A stretch of 64,000 bases of DNA from contig OY987242.1 of the NCBI GenBank assembly GCA_963920765.1, forward strand, positions 16,640,002 through 16,704,001, written 5' to 3'. Of the stretch, positions 11,905-22,885 are shown piece after piece (the stretch's first letter is position 1; each line of letters begins with the position of its first letter). A program made the position numbers and the translations under genes. This stretch comes from Ulota crispa. Taxonomy: Eukaryota > Streptophyta > Bryopsida > Orthotrichales > Orthotrichaceae. The notes beneath the pieces are model-generated. The model was given only the letters and a program-made list of their open reading frames with translations, searched no databases and had not been told where the DNA came from.

Positions 11905-12836
11905 TTAGCCCCTAAAGGACCCTGGTTTTTATTTTGTCAAAAGACACTCAAAACTACCATTTCTATGGCAAAGAGTCAAAAAGTTTGAAAATTGGTCTTT
12001 TTGCATATCTAATTGTAAGATCTTGTACTAGACTTGTATAAGAATGTGTCATTCAAAATTTAAAAACTTTGATTGCACAGATTGCAAGATATTTACGTTC
12101 AAAGTGTAAAAAACAAGCTTTTTTGCACCTTGCACAATTAGATTATTTGACTTTGAACTTTTTTAACTTAAAATTTTTGCACCATGGAGTTTTGAGGTTT
12201 ATTTTTGTATGGTGAGGAATTGAGTTAAGAATCTTTGGAAAAAAACCAAAACAAAAAATACTTAATTTTCATTCTTAAAAAGAACATTAAATAGAAGAAG
12301 GTTAGAGATTGAACAAAATCTTACATTGTTAATAACCTTGCAATGGAATTGAATCACAATAATCCCAATGGTGAGATTGTTCTAGCAAGCAATCTTCAAC
12401 CTTTCCAATAGTTTTTTTTTGCAAAAATGTTAAATTTGCATTCAAAAATGAAAATTTATAAGTTATTATTTTAGAGCAAACCCATGCCTACTTGCAAACT
12501 AAAACTTCTCATGACTTTCATCTCATCTATCAAAATTCAATGATTCAAAGCTCCCCACGTCTATATAAGTCTAAAGAATCTATTTCAGATTTTTATTCAA
12601 AAGAAATGGAATTTTTAAAGAAGTTTTTGGTTGCCCGATCTTGATTATTTTTAGAAATTAATGCATAACTTCTTCAGTAAATGTTGGAATGAAGAGAAAA
12701 TTACATTCCCACATAGATTTTTGAATTCCTCACCTTCAATAAAAGTTTCAGAAAATCATGCAAATTAGTTTAACCATAGGTACATGCCCGAAATCCAATT
12801 GTTCCCTAAGGGGACAGTTGGTCCTTTAGGGGCTAA
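11905..12836 (+). mobile_element. Non-autonomous TIR element, CCCCTAAAGGACC family, copy 2
   Basis: This is the best preserved member. The left end is TTAGCCCCTAAAGGACC and the right end is GGTCCTTTAGGGGCTAA, a perfect 17 bp inverted repeat. The interior shares GGTACATGCCCGAAATCCAA near the right end with the other copies. It is about 932 bp long and encodes no protein of note. Confidence 0.7.
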
Positions 12837-14686
12837 GTCATGTCACATATTCCAAAGTGAAGTAGGAAGTAATGAGTTGAAAGTGGTTTGGTTATAATTT
12901 GACTTGCATGAGTCTAGACATTGGCCATGAGTCCGAAACATTTTTTGACTCCCAAAATTCATAGTAATTTCAGTTTTGCCCATATTTTTTTTGAAAAATA
13001 TGCAATCCCAATATTTCTTAACTTCCTACATGAGAACTAGGGGGGGTCAAACGTCAGTGTGTTAAAAAAATAAGTGGATAGGTGCAAACACCAAGTATTT
13101 TTTAGGGGGGTATTATTTTTTATTTTTTTATTTTAAACACGCTATCATTATATTACTTCTTGCTTTTGGTTATTAGAGAAGGATCTTGCATTACTTGTAA
13201 TTCTAAATTGATATGAATAAATGATACAATTATTTTGATTTAAAAAAATCTACTACAATTTTTGTCCTACATTAAAAAAAAAAAAACTTTGTTTTCCCCC
13301 ACTAATGACTACTTACAACTAGAACATAACAGAAAAGTGTAGTCAATACAACTATTGTATCTTCAATACAAATTGTCAATGACACTCATTTACTAGGAAG
13401 GTATAAAATTATTGAACACTTTGAACATGTCACTGACAAGGCAACATCATTTAATACTTTTGACCCAAAAAAAGTTGGAATAAAGGAGGGTATCCTAGGT
13501 CTATATTTTTCTAATTGGACCTATTTTTCTATACCCTATAGTAGTTTGAAAACATCTCATGGCATTTTTGTATCCTATAATACCAAATAACAAATTATAA
13601 ATTTTATCTCAAATGTTTTTTAGGCACCCTATCATTTGTTTGCATGTAGCTTTCTATTGCTACCACTCACTGCCCTCCCCAAGCATGATTTTTTTTTTTT
13701 TACCTCAGGTTGATTGTAAAAATGACCTGTACTACATTATGTCCCCCCTACCTTGTGCGACTTGTTTTTTGCTTGTAACTTTTGCAAAAGAAGTCATATT
13801 GATTTGTCCTTTTAGAGTAATGTGAACATGCAAGTTGTTGATGTTCAATGATTTTTTGGTGTTTTTTAAAATTATTTTGCTATTTTTAAGCAACCCCTAA
13901 ATGGGTGTCTACCTTGGCCATTTTGGGGGTTTTTAGTACTATTTTGGGTCCAAAAAAGCTTTTCTTAGGCTATAAATCAGGGATGTTGTTTATGGAGCAT
14001 GCTTACACACATTGTAGAAGGGTTTTGCAAAATTATAAATCCCATGGCATCTACATTGTCTCAAAGTGGGCATCCTATCTCCCTTCATTGGCAAAATACA
14101 AAGAAATTCCTCAGCAAAGCAATTGTACCATGTGAATGTGTTTAATGGGTTCTCAAATGGCTAGTTTTTATTTTTATTTTTTTGATTATTTTACTATTTT
14201 CTAAAAAGCAAGAAAGAAATTGGCTTTTTAAGGTGATTTTGTTTTGCGCATAACTTTTAGAATAAAAATTTTCTAGGTCTAAATTTTCATAAGTATGCTA
14301 TTTTAAGTGCTTTACAAATTGTTCATATTTTATTTTATATTTTAAAAAATTATTCCAAAAGCTTGGTAGTACTATTAATACTACTAGTACTAAGGGTGTT
14401 TGAGACAAAACAAAGAGGTCATTCTTGCAACTACCCCTCAAACTCTTTGTAGTTTGTCACAAAATTGCTTAAGTTATCAAGGTATGGGTGCTACCTCCTT
14501 ATGTTCATGCAAACAAAGAGGAGGTTTGAGGGTGTTTGTAGTTGGGGTCAAATGCCTAATCACATATTTCTAGTGACATAACTCTACACGGTTGTGTGCA
14601 AATGCTTTTGTATCTAAAATTGAATGCCTTGGGGTTTCTATACTAATGAGAAACCCTCAACAATGCCTGTCTTTCTTCACACTATA
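12837..14686. other. No recognisable gene
   Basis: AT-rich with several homopolymer runs (for example a T-run near 13690). Open frames such as 13613-13825 are short and give no domain. No terminal repeats were seen. Confidence 0.4.
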
Positions 14687-15123
14687 ATGCGTGCCACCAC
14701 AAACCAACAAATATTTGGCCACAAAATGTCAAATAGTGGTCAACTTTGGGTGCTATCACCATTTTTTTAACAAATGATAATTATGGTCCATTTTTGTAGC
14801 TTTTTCCTAAGATCTCCATGCTTATAGTTACAAAGAGTTTCAGGTCATTAAGAGACTTAAAATTACAAGAAGCTTCAACTTATTGAAGGCTATTACAGCA
14901 TAAAACAACAAAGACCTAAAAACCATATGAACTATTCATAACAAGTTAACAACCCTCAATAAGTTGAAACTCTTTGTAACTTTAAGTAAGGAGATTTAAA
15001 AATAAATAGTTACAAAAATGAATTGGAATTATCATTTGTCAAAAAAACGGTGATAGCACCCGCACTTGACCACTATTTGATATTTTGTGACCAAATGTTT
15101 GTTGATTTATGGTGGCACGCACC
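14687..15123. mobile_element. Foldback MITE with arms of about 190 bp, copy 1
   Basis: The left arm starts GCGTGCCACCACAAACCAAC and the complement of the right arm starts GGTGCGTGCCACCATAAATC. The arms stay alignable for roughly 190 bp, including TCAAATAGTGGTCAA and GGTGCTATCACC. A second copy lies at 47605-48059. I could not define a convincing target duplication, so the superfamily is open. Confidence 0.7.
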
Positions 15124-15690
15124 GTATAAACATTAATTTTAAGCACTCAAACTCATGTGTATAGAGATCCAATTGCCTATATGTCCAACCACCTCAATAA
15201 ACCATTTATCAACCCTAAATCCACGTTTCTTAGAAACAACCTATAATTCAGTCTCAAGCCTTCTTCCATTACCATGGAGAATCTCTATGACACACAAAAA
15301 AAACTTAATGAAGAAAGATCCAGAGTTCTATTCAAAATGGTGGAATGACTCTCCAGTTTGTTGCACAGACCTGTTTTCACTTATTGCCAAGACCTTGAGC
15401 TTTCTATAGTAATTTGAAACGTTGATGACAATACTGGTGGTCACAAATTCTTCAACCCATTCTCAATCATCAAAGAATGGGGACATAGCACTCTCTTCTT
15501 GATTTGCAAAAGTTGCATTCTTTATAAATTGAGAAGGTTTTTTCTTCATCTTCAAAGAAGAAAAATAAGTATAAAGAAGTTTTGGCAAGTGAAGTTTTAT
15601 TGATAAGTGCCTCTTTCTCATCTTGCTCTTTTGGCTATTGCCCTCCTTACAATTAGAGACCTTGATTAAGCATGTGAGTGCAGCTTGCTT
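15124..15690. other. No recognisable gene
   Basis: A plus-strand frame at 15155-15409 has no recognisable domain. Nothing else seen. Confidence 0.35.
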
Positions 15691-15747
15691 TCATACTGCA
15701 TCACCATTTTCATACCGCATCACCATTTTCGTACCGCATCACCATTT
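15691..15747. repeat. 19 bp tandem repeat, three copies
   Basis: The unit CATACCGCATCACCATTTT is repeated three times with single-base changes. No function is evident. Confidence 0.75.
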
Positions 15748-15748
15748 T

Positions 15749-16603
15749 CTACGTAAACTCATACTTCATCCTCCACCACCCACAAAAGGAAAGTAGGGGC
15801 ACCTTCTTTATAGAGAAGTGCTCCCATTGACTCCTATTTCCACTCCACAACTTCTCAGTCTTCATAGAGGTTTTCATTCTCGGAGAAGGTGTAACTGCTC
15901 CTAATGAAATGACAGGATAACCAGATTGCGAGCCCAAAGTTCCCTGCATTACATGAAAACTTTCCCTTCCAGTACGCGTGCCATGACTACCATCCACACA
16001 ACTCACACAAGATACTTCTAAGAAAGGAAGTTCTAGTAAATGCAATCCTAGTTGAAGATGCGTTCATTAAACACCTTGTAAAATGCAACACTCATGAGTC
16101 AAGCGAATGAAAAGCAATCTGCAATTTCAATTTTCAAGGATATCCAATAAAAAAACTCCTATTTTAATAATCCTTCAACATTCCCTCAATCACAAATGGC
16201 AACAAGAACCACAAGAATGATTTTATATTAAGCTTAATAGTAGCAGCAACTCATCATTTGAATCAGTAAAAGTCATGAGAACAACTTTCCTGTTTTCCAA
16301 ATAGTAAAACTCCTTCACTCACACCTCACCATTGCAAACTTATCAAGTGCGAATTCTTATCTTCATAATGTACAAGTAATAATATACAACAGAGGGGGTA
16401 CCAAACCCCCACAAATCCTGCAAATTGCAACGCAATTTGCAAGATTGTTGCCAAATCAGGCAGAGCGCTTCCAATTCTTCCCTCCACATACTAGCCCCCG
16501 ATCTACACAAAGCCCTAAAATCTCCTTCCTTCTGATACTGCTTGTTTCCCTCCCAACTTCCTTATCATACCTTCTAAAATAGCATGCCATATCCAGTACA
16601 CTT
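15749..16603 (-). other. Unassigned region with an unidentified minus-strand frame
   Basis: A minus-strand frame of 98 codons (15749-16045) is preceded by an acceptor-like site, so it could be a last exon. Its translation is not recognisable and contains no domain. The rest is featureless. I do not claim a gene. Confidence 0.15.
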
Positions 16604-16710
16604 AGGATATGTTCACACTTGGTGTCAAGAGTGGTAGTAGCAAAAGGACACACTTTTAAACTACATTCATATTGTTAATACCCCTCCTAACACCAAGTGT
16701 GAACATACCT
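16604..16710. mobile_element. Small Tourist-like MITE, about 107 bp
   Basis: The left end reads AGGATATGTTCACACTTGGT and the complement of the right end reads AGGTATGTTCACACTTGGTG, nearly identical arms over about 22 bp. TTA occurs at both edges (16602-16604 and 16711-16713), consistent with a PIF/Harbinger target. The termini resemble those of the large Harbinger element in this window (TGGTATGTTCCCACATG), which suggests it could be a non-autonomous relative. Confidence 0.65.
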
Positions 16711-16713
16711 TTA

Positions 16714-17079
16714 GCCACATTATTGTGGACTATCATGGACTGTCTGATGCATCATGGTAGTTGTGACCACAAGCAGGCAGTGAAAGCAAGCTGGCCCTCG
16801 GTGTAAGCTTAGGTCATCCTGTTCTTTGGCTACAAATCACCGTCTTTCCACCAAAACATCAGGTTTTCTTCGAAATAATCTTCGTATCTCCCAACTCGGC
16901 CAGTTTTGCCGAGTTTTTGCTGAGTTTTGTTGACAGTGGAGTGGATATGGCGATGGTGGGATCAATTGAGACGTGCCAATTCATACGTTTTTTTTGTCAA
17001 TTCGGACAGGTATAGTCAATTTGGACACTGTTTTCTTGTAGTGTTGAGAGGCCTTTGGGGTAATTATCCCTCAGGCTGG
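16714..17079. other. 3' flank of the NCED gene with one CACTA-like terminus
   Basis: On the minus strand this is the downstream flank of NCED. At 17030-17043 the complement reads CACTACAAGAAAAC, a typical CACTA end, but I found no matching opposite end. A remnant or a chance match are both possible. Confidence 0.35.
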
Positions 17080-20000
17080 TCAAGGGAGAGCGGAGCGCTG
17101 TCTAGCAAGCTGGTCCTCCGTGAGGAAGACGCCGTGGAAGCCGTAAGGGACGCGTGACGGCATGCGAATACTGGCGACGGTGTCCAACGAGGGCGACTGC
17201 GCATCCAACACCAGCAGCTCCGACTCGCCCGTGATCTCGTTGTGGTAGTGCGTCACCACGTAGCCGTCGTCCTCCGCGACGTTGTCGCCGTCGTCGCTGT
17301 TGCCGACGAAGTAAGGCTCGCTCATGAACCCGCCGGGCGCAAACTTGCGCCACCCTGCCATCCTGCCGGTCTCCAGGTCCACCTTGGCGACGCCGGAGTA
17401 TCTCGGCCACGGCCCTGACATCGACATGTACGCGTACCTCGTCTTCCGACCTGGCACAAGTTGGCAAAATATTCACCATTAAAATCTCGAAGCTTTCAAA
17501 CTTGAGGCCCCGTTCAGATCAGGACGTTCAGTGCCAGTGGACAAAGCCATTGTGCAATGCTTCATTCGGTGGAGCCTGGAGCGGGGAAGTTGCCATGTCA
17601 TCATGGACTTGTCTGTCTGGTGAAAGGTTTCACAATCGACACCGGACTTGCAATGGAGGTGTATTTTGTATTTTTATTCTTTCTATTCTCATTTGACATG
17701 ATTTTGTCTTTATCTCACATGAGAGGGAGTATTTTGTCTAGTGGACAAGACCAAGATGACATGAAGTCTTGTCCACTACCCTCTCCAATTTTGACAAGAG
17801 TGATTGATGATGACATTCATGGACTCATAATAATCACGTGGACGTCCCTCTGGTGCGAATGCTTTTCTGGACAAAAGTTTGGGATTGAGCAATGAGAATG
17901 CATGCTTATCATTTGGTCCAGTGACTGTGAATGTCCTGGTCTGAACCGACCGGGCCTAATACATCTAGACCAGTGCATCGTCCACAGCCAGATTGCGACA
18001 ACTGCAAGGTAGCCAGATCATAGAAACTTTGGAAGGGCAGGAAACAGAATTCTACATATGAAAATAGCAAGGGATAGGTCAAAGTTCGGTAGAGCTTGTA
18101 AAACCGGGGAAATGTAAATGGTGGTGTATGTGTGTACCTGCGAGGCGGGTGTTGCATCGGCCGACGTCGAGATTGGCATCGGAGAGTTGGTGCTTGGACG
18201 CCTTGCCAGTGCGCAGGTTCAAGCGGAAGAGACAGAGGCGGCACTGGAGGTCGCTGGGTTTGTCGAAGAGGTGGTGGAGAGGCGAGATGACGGACCCCAC
18301 CATGAGGATCTCCTCGCCTTCCTCCCACGCGTTGACGTAGTGGAAGCACGTCGCGTCCGGAAGGTCGAACCAGCGCATTCGAGACTCCGATCGTGCCTTT
18401 CTTGGGAGCACACCGAATCTCGGGATCTTCTTCTCGTCGCACAGAATCGGAGAGTTTCCCTTAAACAGTTCCTAATAAGAAGCAGCAAAAAGGAAAGGAA
18501 GCTAGGTAAGTACAGATAATTACAACTTCATGTACAGTACACTAGCTTGAAAACATTATTCATACCAAAAAAAAACTACCACTTGCGCTCTTCTCCTTCC
18601 CAACTTCTTGTGTAAGTTCAACGATTTCTCTGCTTTTTTTTTGTTTTTTTTTACCATAGCTGAGTTGCTACACAGAATTGGCGAGTTTCCTTTAAAAAGT
18701 TCCTAAGAAGCAGAAAAAAGGAAGGAAAGGAAGTAAATAAACACATAGCTTCATGTACAAGTTGTTCATACAAAAAAAAACACTTCGGCTCTTCTCCTTC
18801 CCAACTTTTTTGTGTGAAGTTCAACGATTTCTCTGTTTTAGTTTTTTAGTGTTTTAGTTTTTTAGTTTTTTCACTCGTAGATGAGTTATTTTATACTCCC
18901 TCTGTCTCTCTAAAAACGTCCAAAAAATAGCTTCCTTACAAAGGATCAACTGAGTGTGGTTTTAGTCTTTGTGTGCTAGTATGTGCATTCTAGAATCAAT
19001 ATACCATCTACCAAATGTATGTAAAATCTCTGGCTTCGACGTTGCATACTTGCATCTTGGACATTCACCCAAATTTCATTCAAAAAAATATCATATTATT
19101 TTGTGCATGCCGGCAACTCCTCATTATTATGATTTAAAGATTAGTACCAGCAACAATGGTACCTCATATGAGCAAGGCCAAGCTTGTTAGGAGACGAAAG
19201 CTCTCTAATGGTTTAACTTAGCTTGCCCCATGAGATCATTGAACATTGCAAACGCTGTCTCGACATTTGAAATCATGAAAACGGAACACTTTAGTGGTAC
19301 AAGAAATGTCTGAATTGGACGTGTTTTTAAAGAGACAGAGGGAGTTATAACGATTCCAAAACACGGATAAGATCTGAAGTGGAGTCTGTGGATGGGACTA
19401 CTTGCTCACCTGTAAGCGGAAGACCATTTGGCCTTCGGGAAAGATGGCGTAGTTTTCCGTGATGGCGAAGTCGTGCATGACTGTGGGTTCTGGTAAGGTG
19501 ATGGGCACGTCCGGTCCTTTAGTACCGTTGGGTGAGACTCGGAAGTACGTGAGATAAGGCTTCTGCTGGACGTCATAGCTGAAGGCCGACATTTCTCCGG
19601 TTTTGGGGTCCACTTTGGGGTGGGCTGTCATAGCGTTCTTCAACGCTCCTCCGAAGTTGTACCTGGCAAGCGAAATCCATAGCCCCCATGTTCAGTTTTC
19701 AGATAGCCATTTCACAGAGCCAAAAACAACAAATACCACCCTTTGAATTGAAAGCACCCAACTTCGTGATATCCATAAAAATCCTAGTCTTGTTCGACCT
19801 CGGCATTGAATCCAAATGATCTTCGCTGGTCTAAGAGTTTGTGCTGAAAGGGAAGTAGCAGCAATGTTATGAAACCAATTGGGCAAGTATACCACATCAA
19901 ACTTTTGTTCATTTCCCTATGTTAGTTTCAGGAATTCTTCACATTTTCCCTGTGAGCGGTTAAATATTTCTGAGTATTTCTTTTGTGAATTTTCCTCTGT

Positions 20001-21303
20001 CACATTTCTCTGTTCGTACAGAGGGAATTCATATGCACATCCCTACAAGAAAATTGACAAGAGTTTGCTGTGAGCATGTGACGTGAAATACCTTCCAAGA
20101 GTCTCGACATCGCCATTGTCTGTAACACGAACGGCATAAGGCATGTCATCCTCGGACATAGCCAGAAGCATGCCGTTAAAAAACTCCACGCCAGCATTGG
20201 CAGCGCCCATGCCTTTCGACAGATCCGCCACGCCTGCCCAGCCTCGCAACTTGAAGAGCGCCAGGCGCGCCACGCCGCCCACTCCTTGAAGCTCGCCCAA
20301 GGCTTTAGCAAAAATCGGCCGCCCCGCTTTCTTCTCATGCACGTATCGATTCGTCCTGGTAAACCGACAGCAGTGCGTCGCCTCGCCGTCCTTGATCTGA
20401 AGGAAAATTTTATTATTTACAAGTTTATGCCAAAAAGAAAAAATCTAAATTATTACATAAAGCGTAAAGCATTTACACCATCTTTTAATCGTTTATCCGA
20501 GAGCTCTTGAACAATACATGAGGGCACAGATTGAATTGGATTCATTTGGCTCTCGAGGGAGCTTTTATGATTTATGGTGCCAAACAAGTTCTGCAACAAT
20601 TAATGTCTGGATTGTTTTTTCTCTTTTATTTTATGAAGGAAGCCGAGCGAAAAGCCACAAGCTGTCTGCAAAACAAAAAATATATATATTTTGCTGCGCC
20701 TAGTTTTGAAACATTGCAGGGTCTAACCTTCACCACATGCAGCATGCCGTCGCCGTCGAAGTTGTGGTACCCGGCCATGGGTGCAAACTGGGGGTTCCCC
20801 CCGTTGCGCACGTAGGCTCCATTCAAACACTTCGGGATCGTCCCCGTCACGTCCATGACGCGTCGCGGCGGACTCTCCTCCACCGGTGCAAAGTTGCCCT
20901 CTAGTTGTACCCTCGGGTCTGTTCGGAGCGTCCTCTGACGTGGCTCGATGAGTGGGATGAAGCTCTCTGCCGCTTGCAACACCGCCGACCACACCTCCTG
21001 CATCCTGCTACTCCCACCCCCACCGTCACCCTCCAATGGCTCCGGTATCATTGGCGTCCTCGGCAGCGTCGGCAGCGTCGTAGGCGTTGGAGGCGTCACC
21101 GGCGTCACCACCGGCTCCGTGATGACCACTGACTCTGTGACCATCGCGGGCGCTGCTGCACGGTCTCGTAACAACACTTTTTGAATCACAGCTTGGCCCC
21201 GCTTCTTTGGAGGATTAGCCTGCAAGTTACACCTTGTTGCTGCACCATTGCTCCTGCCGCACTGAGTTAATGACAGCGTGGAAAAACTGGTCGCTAGCGC
21301 CAT
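17080..21303 (-). CDS. NCED: 9-cis-epoxycarotenoid dioxygenase, five exons, 612 aa
   Basis: Exons (minus strand): 21303-20728, 20396-20092, 19662-19410, 18471-18138, 17450-17080. All introns are GT/AG and the total is 1839 bp. Carotenoid cleavage oxygenases of this type cut 9-cis-epoxycarotenoids in plastids to xanthoxin, the committed step to abscisic acid. Residues 1-50 or so are Ser/Thr/Arg-rich like a transit peptide. A helix near [16 protein letters not shown] precedes GNFAPV and FDGDGM. The four iron-binding histidines are present: TAHPKVD (H308), MHDFAITEN (H357), FHYVNAWEE (H422) and GFHGVF (H595). Their spacing is close to that of maize VP14, and the length is usual for NCED. MVFRLQE and FGVLP favour NCED over CCD4, though a few segments look CCD4-like. 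The start is the first ATG of the open first exon. Oddities: four introns, two carrying MITEs. The gene looks intact. Confidence 0.9.
17506..17956. mobile_element. MITE in NCED intron 4, 451 bp
   Basis: The left end reads GGCCCCGTTCAGATCAGGAC and the complement of the right end reads GGCCCGGTCGGTTCAGACCA, with similarity continuing for about 40 bp to CACTGGACCAAA. The flanks are TGA and TAA, one mismatch from a 3 bp duplication. A Tourist-like (PIF/Harbinger) origin is the best guess. It fills most of the 687 bp intron and leaves both splice sites intact. Confidence 0.6.
18896..19344. mobile_element. Stowaway-like MITE in NCED intron 3, 449 bp
   Basis: The left end reads CTCCCTCTGTCTCTCTAAAA and the complement of the right end reads CTCCCTCTGTCTCTTTAAAA, continuing to ACGTCC. 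The CTCCCTCYGTCYC end is the hallmark of Stowaway MITEs (Tc1/mariner). Both sides are flanked by TTATA, which contains the expected TA target but is longer than usual. It sits within the 938 bp intron 3 without touching the splice sites. Confidence 0.75.
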
Positions 21304-21340
21304 GGCAATAATCTCTATGGTTCACAGTACTGTAGAGCTT

Positions 21341-21503
21341 GTAGATAAAACTCTCCTCCTACGATCAAAAAGACATTGAGTGCAGAGCATCTAGATAAAC
21401 CTCTCCAGACAGCCTCCTTAACGATCAAAAAGATATTGAGTGCAGATCTTCTAGATAAAAACTCTCTTCCTCCTTGACGATCAAAACGACATTGAGCGCT
21501 GGG
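21341..21503. repeat. Threefold imperfect tandem repeat just upstream of the NCED ATG
   Basis: Three units of 50-60 bp (about 21341-21390, 21391-21450, 21451-21503) each contain TAGATAAA, a CTCTCC-like stretch, ACGATCAAAA and ACATTGAG. They begin about 40 bp 5' of the NCED start codon, so they lie in the 5' untranslated region or core promoter. I do not recognise a known element in the unit. Confidence 0.75.
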
Positions 21504-21752
21504 TGTGACCTCAGTGAAGCTCTTTTCTCATAATTCTCACACTCACACTGGCGAGTCTCAGATCTCAGGATTGTCACCCAAAGCAGGATTAATGCACAGA
21601 CATGAGCATTCTTTGGTCTGGACGACGGGCTAGCTAGCACTGGTGGTACTGGGAGTTGTTACAAGCTATCAGCATATAGTTTTTTCTATCAACGACGTCG
21701 ACAGTTGGGTGCGCCGTGATATGCATGCAGTCAAGCTCAAAATGGAACTGCA

Positions 21753-21758
21753 CACGTG
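21753..21758. promoter_or_regulatory. G-box (CACGTG) upstream of NCED
   Basis: A palindromic CACGTG lies about 450 bp upstream of the NCED ATG. G-box/ABRE cores bind bZIP or bHLH factors and are common near ABA-related genes. A single 6-mer is weak evidence. Confidence 0.3.
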
Positions 21759-22538
21759 CTGAAGCTCAGAATGTGATGCTGAAGAGGAAAGATGGCTACT
21801 GACTGGCGAGGATTAGAAAGATTTGGTAGAAGATAAGTGGCATGTGGATGTGGAATTGTGGAGGTGGAGACGAGAAACGGGGTTTTAACGGCGAGAGCAT
21901 GCAAGAAAAGCGGTCGGCAAGTTGACAGAACTGATGAGTGTTGTGCAGATCTGGCATGCAGAATCGACGGTCGCAGATCAAAAAGCGGACGACCGACTCA
22001 AGCAAGTTGATGACGTAAAGGTCAACTTGTGCGGTATCCTTGTGGGACCCAGGTATCCATCCACTGGTCCCTGATTCTGAGATTCTATTTCCGCATGATT
22101 GTATGTCGATGATAGTTACACCCTCAACTTGCAAAAAGTTTTGGCATTACTTTCACCGCTTTCAGGAAAAAATACCAGCTTTTTGGCAAGTGCATCTAGA
22201 AATATTTGTTTCCCTCCCAGAAAAATGACATCAGACAGGGTTTTTTTTTTGTATTTGTCGAGGTAGCGCGACCCGCACCCTGGACCTCACGCAGGTAAGG
22301 AAAATTGCCTATAATTGGAAAGAATAAATGAGGTGCGCTTGTTCATCCAATATATTGCTAATACAAGCTATTTTCATCCAAAAATTGGCGAATTTGGTGT
22401 GTGAGGAAGGAGGGACTTGGCAAATTCATCTACTTTTTTCCTGAAATTTCTTAATGTATCGAGAGCCGGTGACAATTTCAAGTAAGATTTTGGCGAAAAT
22501 TTGCCAAAAAAAAAAACTCTGACATTAGATATAAAGTA
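21759..22538. other. Upstream flank of NCED, no gene
   Basis: No coding frame with a recognisable domain. The part nearest NCED is probably promoter. Nothing else seen. Confidence 0.4.
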
Positions 22539-22876
22539 GGGAAAATTTCATGGATACCCCTGAAGTTTGCTATATTTGCATACGGATATTGTTGCTTTTT
22601 CAAAAATTGCACAACTAACCTTGGACCAAAATTTGCTAGAGAGGTGCTTTTTTTTGTTGTGCAAGCCACTTTTCTTCAATCTTCTTTTGTGTGCTTGTTG
22701 CATATTTTTTGTTCCATTACATTTCCTTTTTCAATATTGGCCATGAAGGAAGTACAAGCACAACAAATAAATGCCTATTAATTATGGTCCTTTGGTATTT
22801 GTGCAATTTCTGGAAAAACAGGCTGGAGTATTTATGCAAATATCACAAACTTTAGGAATATCCATGATATTTTCTC
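22539..22876. mobile_element. Mutator-like MITE, GGGAAAATTTCATGG family, copy 1
   Basis: The left end reads GGGAAAATTTCATGGATACC. The complement of the right end starts GAGAAAATATCATGGATATT. It is flanked by a perfect 9 bp direct repeat, TATAAAGTA (22530-22538 and 22877-22885). Long inverted arms and a 9 bp duplication are the signature of Mutator-like elements. No coding capacity. Copies 2 and 3 lie at 25826-26145 and 62258-62549. Confidence 0.8.
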
Positions 22877-22885
22877 TATAAAGTA

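Noticed and set aside
17030-17043. A complete CACTA element at the 3' flank of NCED
   Set aside because: Only one terminus was found and no 3 bp duplication can be paired.
17102-17479. Arg-rich minus-strand frame overlapping NCED exon 5
   Set aside because: It is out of phase with the exon that carries the conserved GFHGVF and FAPGGF motifs; a shadow of GC-rich coding DNA.
18118-18519. Plus-strand frames opposite NCED exon 4
   Set aside because: They are the complement of an exon with conserved NAWEE and FGVLP motifs; no independent evidence.
20905-21184. Plus-strand frames rich in Arg/Pro or Gly/Val opposite NCED exon 1
   Set aside because: Composition artefacts of the repetitive Pro/Thr codons near the transit peptide.
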